The notes: generated from the letters alone by a model not told the origin. Shown: positions 1 through 14,894, counted from the first letter of the stretch. The stretch: DNA of 64,000 nt from Gongronella butleri (GCA_025201375.1 JAIWZP010000064.1:62001-126000); one strand, 5' to 3'. Numbers and translations: made by a program.

Positions 1-1343
1 GAATAAAAAGGAAAATGCGAAGAAAAAGGGAAAAAAAGATTTTTTCATGAGCGCCCCCCGCCCTTTTCGTATTGAAAAAGGTCGTCAATGGCCATTGTCT
101 ATGTTTCAGCATAACGCATCCTCGCGCAAGACACCCTGTGTCGAGTCAACGCGCGCGAACCCCCTTCCACCTAATGGACCGCGCCCAATGGGCATCCGCG
201 CCACCTGAATCACTACCAATTGCCTTTTTTAGCCCACTGGATGGCCCGGAAAAAACAAGTACCCACTTTGGGGCAGCCATTTGCCCTGCATCTCGCCCTC
301 CACTGTTTGTTGTGTGAAAAAAAAGCCCCGTGACAAGCGCTGCCGCGCTTTTTCGTCTATTTTATGGTCTTGTCGTCAAGGATGAATGGGTAGCGGTTCT
401 AGAGATGCGGGAAACGCCATGGAGCGCCAAAAATCAAACGCGTATGAAATTGAAAAGGCCAATTGTGTGACGTCGCACACTGACAAAAACAACACACAGG
501 TTTGATCCCCCCTCATCTTGCTTTGTTTGGGCCTGTCACTGATCTGCCGCTCACAAAAGAAAAAAAAAAAAGGTGGCCTGGGCTTTCAATGCTCTATCTT
601 TTTTCAAAAATCGCAAATGAAATCAAGACATGCAAGACCGGTGTCAGAAAAAAAAAAAAAAAAAAGACAAAAACAGTCAAGATCGCCCGTTTTGATCGTC
701 GCTCCACGGCCCCGCTCCCCTGAGATTTGTTCATCTTTTTTTTTTGCATGTCATTGACAACAAATTCAGCGACCAAGATTGCTTGGCAATGATGATTGGA
801 TCCCTTGTTTTTATTTTTTTTTTTTCAAAAGCGGTTTAAAAAAGACGTGAGCCAGCAATAACGTCGATCTGCCACGAACGGACGGGCCAAAGATGCAACG
901 TGATTGGCTGCGGAAACCGTCCATGTGCAACATTCAAATTGTTCATGCCCACGTTCTGCAAGCGAGCGACATGATTTGATTGATTTTCGAATTCCTTCTT
1001 TGACCTGCCACACCAACAAGTTCTTAGCAACCATGAGCCCCCCTCTCCCCCCTCCCCACGATCCCATTAACATAATCTGCCTGTTTGCTATACAAAAAAA
1101 ATCATATAAAAAAAGTTGCTCTTCTTTCTCCTTTTCTTTTCTCTTTTTTGCTCTTGCCACGGCCTCTTTTTTTTTACGTCCCCCTTTTTTCCCCCCCCTC
1201 TCGTTCGCCTCCCAAGCAACGCGTCTTGTCCTTGCACTCTATTTCCAACGCGTCGACTCTTTTTTTTTCCACTCACTTTCAGCCGGTCGTCCTTTTGGTT
1301 TTTTCCCCCGTTTCTCCCCTCGTTTCATGACATATAGACAGAA
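1..1343. other. Intergenic region and 5' leader of the bHLH gene
   Basis: No convincing coding region is seen. The short open frames are low-complexity and lack splice-linked partners. The stretch is rich in A and T runs (for example at 550-570, 650-665 and 820-830). From about 1110 to 1330 the plus strand becomes strongly pyrimidine-rich, which is typical of fungal core promoters and 5' leaders and fits transcription into the gene that starts at 1344. Confidence 0.6.
1105..1110 (+). promoter_or_regulatory. Possible TATA box of the bHLH gene
   Basis: TATAAA followed by an A-run, about 235 bp before the start codon and just before the pyrimidine-rich leader. Its position is plausible for a fungal promoter with a long 5' UTR, but AT-rich matches are common here, so this is only a candidate. 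Confidence 0.3.
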
Positions 1344-3836
1344 ATGGATTTGGCCGATTTTCAAGTAGACATGGATATGCTCCGTTCCATGACGAGCAGC
1401 CAGCCGCAGGAGCCAGGGCATCAGGTCCAATCGCAAGGTCAGCTGCTGGAAAACATGGATTATCTTTTCCATCAGCAAGAGGCCATGTCGTCGCCCTTTA
1501 TGCATCAGCCGCCGCCGCATCAATTGCAGCAACAGCAGCAGCACCATCATCAATATATGCCCACATCCCAGCAGCCCAATGCACCCGTTTCCATCACATC
1601 CACGCCCGTCTACCCCGCAGCAGCGCAAAGCGACTATCTTGATCAGGACGTAAGGCGCCAAAAAATGCAAAAAAAAAAAAAAAAAATGCAAAGAGAAGAT
1701 GGGCGGGGGCCACGTGGTACCATGAAAATGGGAACAATGGGACGAGCCTCATTGTTTTTTTTTTCTCTCTCCTTAGGACATGCTGACGCCGTTGATCTCG
1801 CCGGCCATGACGCCGTCATTCACGTACCAGCATGGATCCATGGGCAATGAGATGGATTTCTCGCCTCTGTCGTCGCCTGCCATCCTGCCTCAACGCGATC
1901 AATCGGACCGTGTTGCGCAGCATCATCTTCACCAGCCTCATCCTCATCATTCACATCATCATCATCATCATCATCAGCAAGACCAGCGATTTAGCCAGCT
2001 CACCCATGCCTCCTCTTCTGCTGGCAATGACCAGCAACAGCAGCAACAACAACAACAGTCGTACACGCACATCCGCAAGCAATACGAGGAATTGGAGCAA
2101 GCCAAGCGGATGATCACACAGCGATTGAGCGAATTGCAACGGCAACAAGGCGGACATACGCTTCATCAGCTCCAACAAGACGTCCATGATCAACAACAAG
2201 CCATGCAACACCAGCAACAAACTGTGATGCCATCCTTGCCTCCACAACCGCATCAGCAGTCACCTCAGCAAGACACGTCAAAGCAACGCAGTACGACCCA
2301 TAAAAAAAAAGAAACAAAAGAAAAGAAAATGACGCGGTTTGACACGCGATGCACACGCTTTTGACACGCGTTTTTTTAACACCCACTTTTCTCGTTTTTC
2401 TCTCTTTTCTTCTTCTTTTTTTTTTTATGGAAATAGACAAAAAGCAAAAGCAACCCAAGCAATCGCAACGTGGCCAAGCGGCCACCATTGAGCCTGTGAC
2501 GCCGGCATCGCTGATGAATATGCGGCAAAAGCCGTCGATGAAGAAGAACAATGTGTTTCCGTCGGTCAGTGCCAAGGCGGCCATGCAGGAAATGGACCAG
2601 CAGTCGTCCCTGATGCTTGACGCGCTTTCGTCGTCGTCATTGCCGCCGCCCATGCCACCTGCGACGTCGGGCGCTTATTACCCTGGTGCCACGGCGTCTT
2701 CCGGCAGCGCACCTACCGCCACATCGTCGGCAAATAGACCAATGGCTCCGCCTCCGCGCCAGGGCCTCTCATCCAATACCCAGGATGCTCTTTTGCCACC
2801 TCCTGCAGCTCCTGCAGCAGCAACAGCAGCAGGACCTACTGCTGGCACTGCGTCGTCGTCGTCGTCATCGTCATCGTCCACTGCGCGTGGCGGCAAGCGC
2901 AAATCATCAACGACGCATGAAAAAGGCGCAAACAAGGGTGGAAATGCGCGCGGTCAACGTAAATCGCGTCGATCATCGAGCTATCAGGATTCGAAATCCG
3001 TGGCACCTGCCCCATCGAGCGCGGCACCACACCACCAGTCGCCACGCACGCTCAAGCCGCTGCTTATCAGCCCGAATTTGAACCCTGACAGACAACAAGC
3101 ACTTGCATCTGCGGGCCTGACACCGCAATTGCTACCGAGCGCGATCCATGACGTCGAGCACATCCTGGCGACAAAGTCCAACTACCAGAACCTGATGGAG
3201 GGCAAGGCCGCCGCGCTTGGCATCGCGTTTTCGCCGCATATCAAGAGCGGGCTCGAGGTGCGCCGCACCGCACACAAGGCCGCTGAGCAAAAACGACGCG
3301 ATTCGCTCAAAGAATGGTTCGATCGCCTGCGCAACGAGGTCGAGGAGGGCTACGTCAAGCAAAAAGCCCACGTCGCCACCAAAGTTTTGCGTGAGCAGCA
3401 ACGCGAGAAGCAAGATGCCGCCGCCGCTGCTGCAGCCTCGGCTGCCGACGACGACGACGCGACGGAAAGGACAGAAAACGACGATCCGGCGTCGTCCGAT
3501 CCAGCCACCACGTCAAAAACCGACAACCAGCAGCAAGACGCGCCTGATCTCGCGTCTCTAAAGCCATTGAGCAAGGTCTTATTGCTGCGCTACGCCTACG
3601 AGTACATCAATTACCTAAAAGGCACCATCCGCGATCGTGATCGCACCATTGAGAATCTGCAGCACCAGCCGCACGCACCCGTGTCAACCGCCATCACGCC
3701 ACCAAATGCATTTACAAAGTCATCCTCCATGGCCGCAGCCCCATCTGCGCCCTCGCCACCTTGCTCCACAGAACCCATGGACACAGACGATGCCAATGCC
3801 TCTACAGGCACCACCAAACCCGCCGGCGTCACTTAA
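1344..3836 (+). CDS. bHLH transcription factor with long acidic loop
   Basis: Three exons: 1344-1649, 1777-2290, 2437-3836; introns are GT-AG and the joined frame gives about 739 aa. The N-terminal half is low-complexity and rich in Gln and His, including a His run encoded near 1950-1975. It is followed by Ala/Ser/Pro-rich disorder. A basic helix-loop-helix region lies near residues 549-672. The basic helix carries His553, Glu557, Arg560 and Arg561, the class B pattern expected for CACGTG E-boxes. Helix 2 starts near residue 652 (SKVLLLRYAYEYINYLK). The loop between the helices is about 75 residues, Ala- and Asp-rich, far longer than the usual 5-20. The protein is presumably a nuclear DNA-binding dimer. 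I cannot assign an orthologue; the family call is firm, the target genes are unknown. Confidence 0.85.
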
Positions 3837-4054
3837 TGCAACCCGCTCTACGTGCAGTACAACAACAAAAAAGAAGGTTTTCTCTTTTCTCATGCTCTTT
3901 CCCGTATCATTTTATCTTTTTTTTTTTTTGATCCCATCTCCTCGTCATCCACATGATTTTCTTTTGAATTTATGCCCCTATGGTTTTCTCTTGTATATGT
4001 TTTAGAAGCTTTTTATTTTTTCTCCTCCGGTCTATAGATGTTTTTATGATTGTC

Positions 4055-4060
4055 AATAAA
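4055..4060 (+). terminator. Polyadenylation signal of the bHLH gene
   Basis: AATAAA about 220 bp past the stop codon, after a T-rich 3' region. Canonical hexamer in a plausible place; no transcript evidence. Confidence 0.45.
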
Positions 4061-4279
4061 TTATGCAATTCATTCGTCTTCATTCATGCATTAAAGTGCA
4101 TTGTAAAAGTGACTGTGATCGCACTGTCCTAAAGAACGGCGAACGTGTCATTTCACGACGTGTTCGCAGTAAAAGAGCCCTGAATTCATGCAAAAGTGCA
4201 TTTTTCTCAGAACTGAGTCATCCGATCTCCAAAAAAAACATGAAATCGTTGGAGTTTTGCGTCGACTATCCACTGATAT

Positions 4280-5870
4280 AAATCTGGCGTCTTGCGGTCA
4301 GACTCATCGGGATAAACGCGTAAAATAGTATTTTTGGCTGTGAATTTTCACTGGTAAACACGAATAGCGAGATTTCGCAAGGCTGAGTGATCCGATTCGC
4401 GAAAAACTTGAAATCATCGGAGACCCTGAGGCGGCTATCCATTAACTAAATTTGGAGCCACGCGATTGCACTCATCGGGAGAAACGCGTAAAATATTATT
4501 TTGGTGCTCGAATTTCACTAGCAAACACGAATCTCGATATTTCTCAGGACTGGGTGATCCGATTCGCGAAAAAAATTGATAACATTGGAGAATTGGGCTT
4601 ACCATCAACTGGTCCAAATCTAGGATCAGATGAACAAGTTGCGGAGGTAGTACCATTTTTATAGGCGTAAATGGGGTAAAATCAGCACCATTTGTCTCGT
4701 ACCGTGACAACGGCTGAGCGCCCCGACGCGAGAGTGACTTCAAATGAATTGGCGGCCAAACGCGGTGAAAGCGCTTGTGGTTTGGGGATATCGCGTCGAG
4801 TTCTTACCGAGCTAGCCTTTAGAGATCGTTTTGATCCTATTTTGGCCCTGAACTTGTGAAAAATGCATTTTCTCATGACTGAGTGATCCCATTTGGATAA
4901 AACCTTGGAAGCATCGAAGTTTTGGGTCGAGTAGCCGCTGGCCAAAATTTGGAACCACATAGTTAGGCACATCGGGAGAAACGCGTAAAATATTACTTCG
5001 CGCTGGGATTTCACTAATAAACACGAATCTCAAGATTTCTCTAGACTGAGTAATCCGATTCGCGAAAAAAATTAACAACGCTGGAGAATTGGGTCTATCA
5101 TCAACTGGTCCAAATTTGGGACAAGATAAGCAAGTTTCTGATGACGCGCCAGCTTCATAGGCGTAAATGGGGTAAGATCAGCAGTATTTGGTCTCGTAAC
5201 GCGGCAACGGCTGAGCGCCCCGACGTGTGAGACACCTCAAATGAATCAGCATCCAAACGCGGTAAAAGCGCTTGTGGTTTGGGAACATCGCGCCGATTTC
5301 TCGACGAGTTAACCTTGATGGGTTTGATTGGACCCTGTTTTGGCCCTGAATTTATGCAAAATGCAATTTCTCAGGACTGAGCGACCCGATTTCCGAAAAA
5401 AACTTGGAATCGTTGACTTTGCGACTTGAATATCAACTAGTCTAAGTTTGGCGCCATACGGTCAAGCCCATCGCGAGGAACGCGTAAAATATTATTTTGG
5501 CGCTGTGGTTTCACTAGCAAACACGAATCTCGAGATTTCTCGAGACTGAGTGCTCCGATTCGCGAATAAACTGAACTCCATTGGAGAATTGGGCTTGCCC
5601 TCAACTGGCCCAAATTCGGAACCAGGTGAGCAAGTTTCTGATGAAGCGCCAGTTTCATAGGCGCAAAGGGGGGTAAAATCAGCATCATTTGGTGTCGTAC
5701 GGCAGCAACGGCTGAGCGCCCCGGCGCGTGAGACACCTCAAACGAATCAGCGGACAAATGCGGTAAAAGCGCTTGTGGTTTGGGAATATCGTGTCGAGTT
5801 CTTGGCGAGTTAGCCTTCAGGAATCGTTTTGAACCTGAATTTGCCCTGATTGTAAAGCGCGCCGAAAAAG
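4280..5870. repeat. Diverged tandem repeat, unit about 500 bp
   Basis: The same block recurs in direct orientation. A segment starting with an AACGCGTAAAATATTA-like word and followed by TTTCACTAGCAAACACGAATCT occurs at about 4475, 4980 and 5478; a second segment with AAAGCGCTTGTGGTTTGGG occurs at about 4772, 5262 and 5765. Spacing is about 500 bp, giving two and a half to three copies, with a partial copy starting near 4300. A sub-motif close to CTGAGTGATCCGATTCGCGAA recurs twice per unit, so the unit itself looks like an older duplication. Copies are perhaps 75-85 percent alike by eye. No coding function is evident. Confidence 0.75.
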
Positions 5871-6065
5871 GACAACATCATTTCCAAGCGTAAGGCGGCC
5901 TGTGGCGATGTCTGAACATGGGCCAATCGAATTAGCGCCTGCGGCGGGTTCTTATTTTCTGGCATCGACAGCGGGGTGCACTTCTTTTCACACAACGTTG
6001 CATTTTCTTTTTGCTTTTGCATTTTTTTTTTCCCCTTACTTTCGCATTTTTTGAACGCTGTTACC

Positions 6066-8767
<2,702 letters not shown>

Positions 8768-9726
8768 GCCGATGGTCAAGCTATTTGCGTATTTGCGTAT
8801 ATAAGAATCAAAAATAAAAAGCAGCCGCATTTAGACTCTTGCTTGAATCATCTTTTTTGTTTGGTTTAGGAAAGGCAAGAGGCCCATTGGCATCGTTGGC
8901 CCGCTTTGCGAGGATGATTTGCGGGGTACAAACGTGTGGGTGACGGCGTGGGCTTTTTTTTTTTGTCAATCACATGGGAGCTGAAGCAGATGAAAAGAAG
9001 CCATTTTGACATGCTGTCGAACTCAATTGCCCATTGTCGCATGACAAAGCATCAACGGATGGCCTGACGATCTGCGGCAAAGGCGTGTGATTGGTGCTAT
9101 TGGCCCATGGCAGCGGCGTTTCCATTATTTTCTTTTCTGCACCGACACCCACCGACAATTGCTTCGGCTCTCATTGCCATGTGACCGAACTTTGGGTCCG
9201 TCCGTCCGCCCACTTGGCCTTGTTGGCCTTTTCCCCGTGCCTTCCGGCCCAACATTTCCCGGCATAAATATTTAAAAGAAAGCATGATGGCAAAAATCAC
9301 GGAAACCACCCAACAGAAAGCGCGTTCCCCACAGTCTTTTGTCATACCGAGGCGCAAAAGTCAAGAAAAAAAAAAAGGATGGAATGGACAATGTGGCCTG
9401 TCTTTTTTTTTTATTTTTTTGGAATGACATCACCCTCTTTGTTTCGTAGCGGAGATCATGGGTGTGCGTCCTCATGTCTCTTTTTTTTTTTTTTGCACGG
9501 GCAAGCAAAAGAGGGAAGGGGAAGCCCCTGATTGCCATTGACACAGATTTCATGTGAAAATAAAGAGGCCAATTAGGGAAGGTGGCACGGCGGCACGGCG
9601 GGCCCTGATTGCTTTCATAAAAAGGAGACGTTTCCCCGCATTTGACACTTTTTTTTTCTTTTTTCTTTTCGTTGTCCCCGCATTTCCCATTCTCCCTTTT
9701 TCTTCAATTTTTTTATCAAAAACGAT
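8768..9726. other. Intergenic region and acyl-CoA oxidase promoter
   Basis: Nothing coding is supported. A probable poly(A) context (AAAATAAAAAGC) lies near 8811-8822. The rest holds several T-runs and a pyrimidine-rich stretch at 9645-9715 directly before the next start codon, consistent with a promoter and leader. Confidence 0.5.
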
Positions 9727-12210
9727 ATGCCTTTTCAACAACCTACTAACGAAAAGCAAGAGCGCGCCAAGGCTGTCTGGTAAGTGTTCTCTTTTTCCAT
9801 TGTTTGCCACGGCACCCAATTGCTTATCTTACCCTCTCTCTTTTTTTTTCTTGCTCAGTCCTGTGCGCAGCATGAACGAAGAACGTGCCAAGGCCAGCTT
9901 CAACATCCGCGAATTGACTTATCTGCTCGATGGTGGCGAAAAGGCCACGCTTCTCAAGGAGAAGATCATGGAGGAGCTCGAGCGCGACCCTCTCTTCAAG
10001 ATGGACGATATTCATGACCTCAGCAAGTCCGAGATCCGCGAGCGCACCATGGAAAAGGTAAGAGATAAGCACAAAAAAAAAAAAAAAAAAAGGAAACAAT
10101 GCCAAACTGACCTCATTGTCCTGTTTCTAGTTCCGCAGTCTGCTCCACTACCTGCAAAATGAGTCCATTGAGCAATTCAAGAAGCGCATGGAGGTGATCA
10201 GCATGCTTGATCCCGGCTTTTGGACGCGTTTCGGTGTGCACTATGGTCTTTTTGTCGGTGCGTTGCAAAGCAATGCGACGGCTGGTCAATTTGGCTACTG
10301 GCTTGAGAAGGGCGCACTGTCGCTCAATGGCATGGTCGGATGCTTTGCCATGACGGAATTGGGCCACGGGTCCAACGTGCCCGGTCTCGAGACCACCGCT
10401 ACCTTTGACGAGGCGGCCGATCAATTCATCATCCATACCCCCACGCTGACCGCGACCAAGTGGTGGATTGGCGGTGCTGCCCACAGTGCCACGCACTCGT
10501 CCGTGTTTGCCCGCCTCATTGTCAAGGGCAAGGATTATGGCACAAAGTGCTTTGTCGTGCCTCTTCGTGACCCCAAGACCTACAACACCCTGCCTGGCAT
10601 CAACATTGGCGACATTGGCAAGAAGATGGTATGATAAGAAAGAAAAAAAACGAGGAGATACGGCGAAAAAAGGAAAAAAAGGAAAAAAAAGGGGCAATTT
10701 TCTGACGATTTCCCCCTTCTTTTTTTTTTCATAGGGCCGCGATGGCATTGACAATGGTTACATCCAATTTACGAATGTGCGCATTCCTCGCGGCTACATG
10801 CTGCAAAAGCACACCAAGGTGTCTCGCACTGGCGAGGTGCAAGAGCCCAAGTTGCAGCAATTGACGTATGGCGCGCTTTTGCAAGGCCGCGTGGCCATGG
10901 TTGTGGACAGTGGCAACACGTCCAAGAAGGCTTTGACCATTGCGATCCGTTATGCGGCTGTGCGTCGCCAATTCGCGAATTCCAAGTCGAATGGCATCGA
11001 GACCAAGCTTTTGGACTACCCCATCCACCAGCGCCGCCTGATGCCATTGCTCGCTCAGTGTCTTGCGATGCAATTCACGGGCATTGAGATGACGACCATG
11101 TACAACAACATGATGGGCCGCCTCGAAGGTGCCAAGGAAGGCGACAAGGATTTGCCCGAGATCATCGAGACGCTCAAGGAAACGCACTCGACCAGCGCCG
11201 GTCTCAAGGCATTCTGCACGTGGAACTGCCTGAACACCATCGAGCAATGCCGTCAATCGTGCGGTGGCCACGGCTACTCGGCTTACACGGGTCTTGCTGG
11301 CATGTACCAAGATTTCGCCGTGCAATGCACGTGGGAAGGCGACAACACCATCCTTACCCTGCAAGCCGGCCGCTATCTGATCTCCTCTTACCGTGACGCC
11401 CTTAAGGGCAAGAAATTGGCCCCCGGCGTCGGCTACCTCAATCATCTCGACACCCTTCTCCAGAAAAAGTGCTCTGTCACCTCCCTCCACCAGATCCTCG
11501 ACCCCGCCGTCATCATCGAGGGCTGGCAGGTCGTCTGCGCCAACGTTGTCAAGAACGCTGGCTTGGAATTCGAGAATTGCCTCAAGAATGGCCTCGACAC
11601 TGACGATGCTTATGAACAATGCTGTAAGTCGCGCCCCGTCCCCTCTTTTTTTGATTTTTTTTGTCTTTTTTATGATTTTCATGCATCTGACACGTGTATT
11701 TTTTCTTCGTTTTTCTTAGCTCAATCGCGTCTGTACGCTGCTCGTCTCCATTCTTATGGGTACCTGTTCAATCGCTTTGCCGATGCCGTCAAAAAGACGC
11801 AAGGCGAGGTTGGCCAGGTGCTTTTGGACGTGTGCTTGTTGTACGGTCTGTACACCATTGAGGAGAATGCCGGTGCGTTCTTGCAATACCAATACTTCAC
11901 GCCCGAGCAGATGGAATTCGTCCGCGCCCAGACCAATGTCTACTGCAAAAAGGTGCGCGACCAGGCCATTCCCCTTGTTGACGCGTTCAACCTCAGCGAT
12001 TACATGGTCAACAGCCCTCTCGGCGTCCAGGATGGCAATGTCTACGTCAAGTACTTTAACCAGGTGCAACGTTCCAACCCCCAGGGCGAGCACCCCTACT
12101 TTGACAAGCTGATCAAACCCCTCATCCACCGCAGCATGGGCAATGACGAGGATAACGATTTGGACGATGAAGCTGCCGGTCTGGAAGATGAGGACGAGGA
12201 TGACGAATAG
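9727..12210 (+). CDS. POX1: Acyl-CoA oxidase (peroxisomal beta-oxidation)
   Basis: Five exons (9727-9779, 9859-10057, 10131-10628, 10735-11623, 11720-12210) encode 709 aa, close to the 660-750 aa usual for the family. It should oxidise acyl-CoA to trans-2-enoyl-CoA with FAD and release H2O2, the first step of peroxisomal beta-oxidation. Visible marks are the family signature FAMTELGHGSNVPGLETTA in the flavin/substrate region, ATKWWIGGA, and the C-terminal half with CGGHGYSAY and WEGDNTILTLQ, which contribute to the active site in known oxidases. The start gives a short N-terminal exon before a GTAAGT donor. Oddity: the protein ends in an Asp/Glu-rich tail and lacks a canonical SKL-type PTS1. 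Some yeast Pox1 proteins also lack PTS1 and reach peroxisomes by another Pex5 contact, so import may still occur. Confidence 0.93.
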
Positions 12211-12637
12211 ATGTCTCGTTCAAAGTCTATCTCATCTTCCCCCCGGGCCGGCGAAATCGGCCACATTTTGTACTTTATCCGCTAGACACGCTTAGATCTT
12301 CCTTTCTTTCTTATTTTTATTCCCCCCTCCTGTATATTAAAATGCATCGTCTATAAATCAACATCTATTTCATTGAAATGCTTTCTCAAATCGCGTGTTT
12401 GACGCGTCGATGGTGAGTAAAACGCGTTTTTTTTTTTTTTTTTTATTTACTTTTGCCAGCCGCAATGGTGGGATTACAGCTCCAGTGCACATCCATCGGG
12501 AGTTCAAGTCTACCAGCGTGTTGCTGCGGACCAGCCAGGTGCTGCTTGGGCGACTCTCTTTTTTCATCCTTTTTTCTTTTTCACTTTGTTTTCTTTTCTT
12601 TTCTACGTCCGTCCGGTTATTTTTCGCCGTCTTGCGC
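12211..12637. other. Intergenic region, possible upstream exons
   Basis: The interval between the acyl-CoA oxidase stop and the chosen start of the next gene holds a short ATG frame at 12378-12412 ending at a GTGAGT donor, a T-tract plus CAG acceptor near 12460, and an open frame to about 12538. These could be 5' exons of the gene at 12638 or just leader sequence. I favour leader, because the sequence just before 12638 is strongly pyrimidine-rich. Confidence 0.35.
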
Positions 12638-13245
12638 ATGTCGATGACGTCCCATGAGTCAGGCGGTGCAGCTATCACCAGCGGCAGTGCACGGTCGCCG
12701 CGCATGACGCCATCATCAGGCATCACAACGAGTGCGGCGCGTTTGCGCGCGTTCCAAGTGTATGTTCAATCGAAAAAGGCAGATGGCACTGTTTTGGACG
12801 CCACAACCAACGTGCACTATGAGCTCGCCAAACTGTCCATTCTCCTACTCGATCCGACGCGACCCTGCCCAGAATTGATCGACCAGGACGCATTTCAGCG
12901 CACAATAGGCCATCTGCAGCGCCAATACGGCCACGACAGCTACCAGTTCCCCGCAGCGACTTGGCTGCCTGCTGCTGATCTGATTGACGTAAGAAATAAA
13001 TAAAAATGACAATGAGAGAAAAAGAGTATGATAAAGAGAGAAGGAAAAAAATGTGATGTGATTGCGTAAAGAGGAGATATTAACGCGGCAAGACCCATTT
13101 TTTTTTTGTCGATCCCAGGCACGTCGTTTGCGAAACAAAGACGCTTTGCTAGATATCAATCGCAAGTGCCGTGAATTAATTAGCTATTGCGATGATATGC
13201 CATCATCCAAGGCCATCACGTCTACGATCATGCGCTCCTTTTACA

Positions 13246-13297
<52 letters not shown>

Positions 13298-14072
13298 AGA
13301 GAAAGGCAAGAAGGAGCTTGTTCTCACTCCCTTCTGGACCTTTCATAGCCTTATGGACCATCCTATCGAGCCGCGACATGACACGGTGGAATCAAAGGAG
13401 ATCTCTTCCATTGTCAGCACGGCACTCTTTCCACTCTTGGATCGCCCGGACAAATGTGTTTTTTTGCGCTGGTATGATACAATCAAACTAAAGAGGACAG
13501 GAGCGTAAATTGAGGCCCATGGTCTGACCATTTCTTACCTTTTTTTTTTGATCCAGGACCGTGTACAAGCACAGCGACCCCCAAATTCAGCGCAAAGATC
13601 TCATTCTCACTATTATCCAGCACGTCAATGGTGCTGACACGGCTATTGGTTTTGGCGAGATGGCGGGGCATAGCATCGCCATGCTTCCAGTAGATGTGCT
13701 GGGCAAGGATCTGGTGCGCGTGGCGCGGTTGTGCAAAAACACCCTTGACAGCTCCCCCTGCCAGCATTGCATGCTTGCCTTTGTTATTGTGGGTAAGGTC
13801 AGCATCATGTTGCAATACAAACGCCAAAAGATGCTCATCAAATTATTGCTTTTTTTTTTTTTTTGTCTTTCGCAATTTTCCGCGAGTTAGAGCAGAACGT
13901 CACGTTTTACTTGGTGGATGGCCGGTCAGAGGTGCATACCATGGTTCACCTCGGCAAGATCAAGATGCCCCTTTGTATCAATGAGGTGCCTGATTATCTC
14001 AATCATGCAGATGATTTGGGCTTTATCCTTCGCACATATGAAACATTCTGCATCATCAAGCCACCGACATAG
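12638..14072 (+). CDS. Unrecognised intron-containing protein, about 340 aa
   Basis: Five exons (12638-12988, 13119-13249, 13349-13471, 13557-13792, 13891-14072) join in frame to 340 aa. I do not recognise the family. The N-terminal 35 residues are Ser/Thr/Gly-rich and probably disordered; the rest is a balanced globular sequence with no predicted membrane segment or signal peptide. It has a Cys pair (CQHC) near residue 270 and alternating hydrophobic stretches late in the protein (QNVTFYLVDGRSEVHTMVHL) that suggest beta strands. Frame continuity across four introns, conserved splice signals and even codon use argue for a real gene. Intron 2 starts with GT and a run of 42 A. An upstream start using candidate exons at 12378 and about 12463 cannot be excluded. 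Confidence 0.7.
13252..13293 (+). repeat. Poly(A) run of 42 inside an intron
   Basis: An uninterrupted run of 42 A begins two bases into intron 2 of the 340-aa protein gene, directly after its GT. It is the longest homopolymer in the window and could be a length-variable microsatellite or a partly artefactual assembly run. Confidence 0.9.
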
Positions 14073-14894
14073 CCAACTATTGAACAGTGATTGCACTTGA
14101 CCCACAGAATCAGAAATAAAAAAATTGCTTTTCGACACAAAGACGCACCTCAAACAAGCAAAAATTGACGTTTTTGTTGACCGAGACTTGTTTTTGTTGG
14201 GTAATTCAAGATCACGACCATTCAATGTACGACGAAGAGAGCAAATTTAATCACACCAGATACCAGGTACTTTTTCGTTGATTGGCACAGATCGGTGAAC
14301 ACGAAACGATGAAAACTAGACAAAAGTCGCCTATTGCTAATTGACAAGTTTTTTTTGTTGTGAAGCACGATAATCGCATTCATGACGACACGATCAAAAA
14401 AAAGGGGGTAAAATCACGCTGGATGTGGCCGCCTTGATACCTGACAGCAGGAGTGAAACGACCGAAAATAAATGAAGTCGATTTCGTTGTGAATTGAGCC
14501 TCCTTTTTTTGTTATGCTATTCTGTACACGTACCTGTACAATTCCATCCTCTGACAAAGAATAACAGTTGACAGTGTTACGGCTCACAAAAGGGACACTA
14601 CAATGCACAGAACAAGAAATTTCCGCGAAAATACCAACTTAATTTTGATTTTTCAATCAGCTTTAGCCGCATGCGGATGAAATTGGCATGAGAAATAATG
14701 CTGGAGCGCGTCTCTTTTCAATAATGCAAGTTTCGCCGGGAGTAAGACGCACATGAAATTGAGAAAGTCGCAATTAACACATTTTCAATGTATTTTAGTC
14801 GTTTGCCAAAAGGTTTAAAGTGATCTAAGAAACCAGCGACTCAAGCCAATTATTTCACGCCTTGTCGTTCGAACCAGGCCGCCCGCGAGGTCCT
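14073..14894. other. Intergenic region without recognised genes
   Basis: No supported gene. The base composition is more even than in the flanking genes and the sequence resembles the diverged non-coding repeat regions elsewhere in the window, but I could not align it convincingly to a particular copy. Confidence 0.4.

Noticed and set aside
1239..1691. 150-codon minus-strand open frame over the bHLH start
   Set aside because: Opposite strand of exon 1 (His/Gln codons give Leu/Met/Val), with no homology-like features.
10729..11682. 317-codon minus-strand open frame within the acyl-CoA oxidase gene
   Set aside because: Antisense shadow of a GC-rich coding exon whose plus-strand product is unmistakable.
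12510..12525. GTTCAAGTC resembling a tRNA B-box
   Set aside because: No matching A-box at proper distance and the flanking bases do not form T or acceptor stems.
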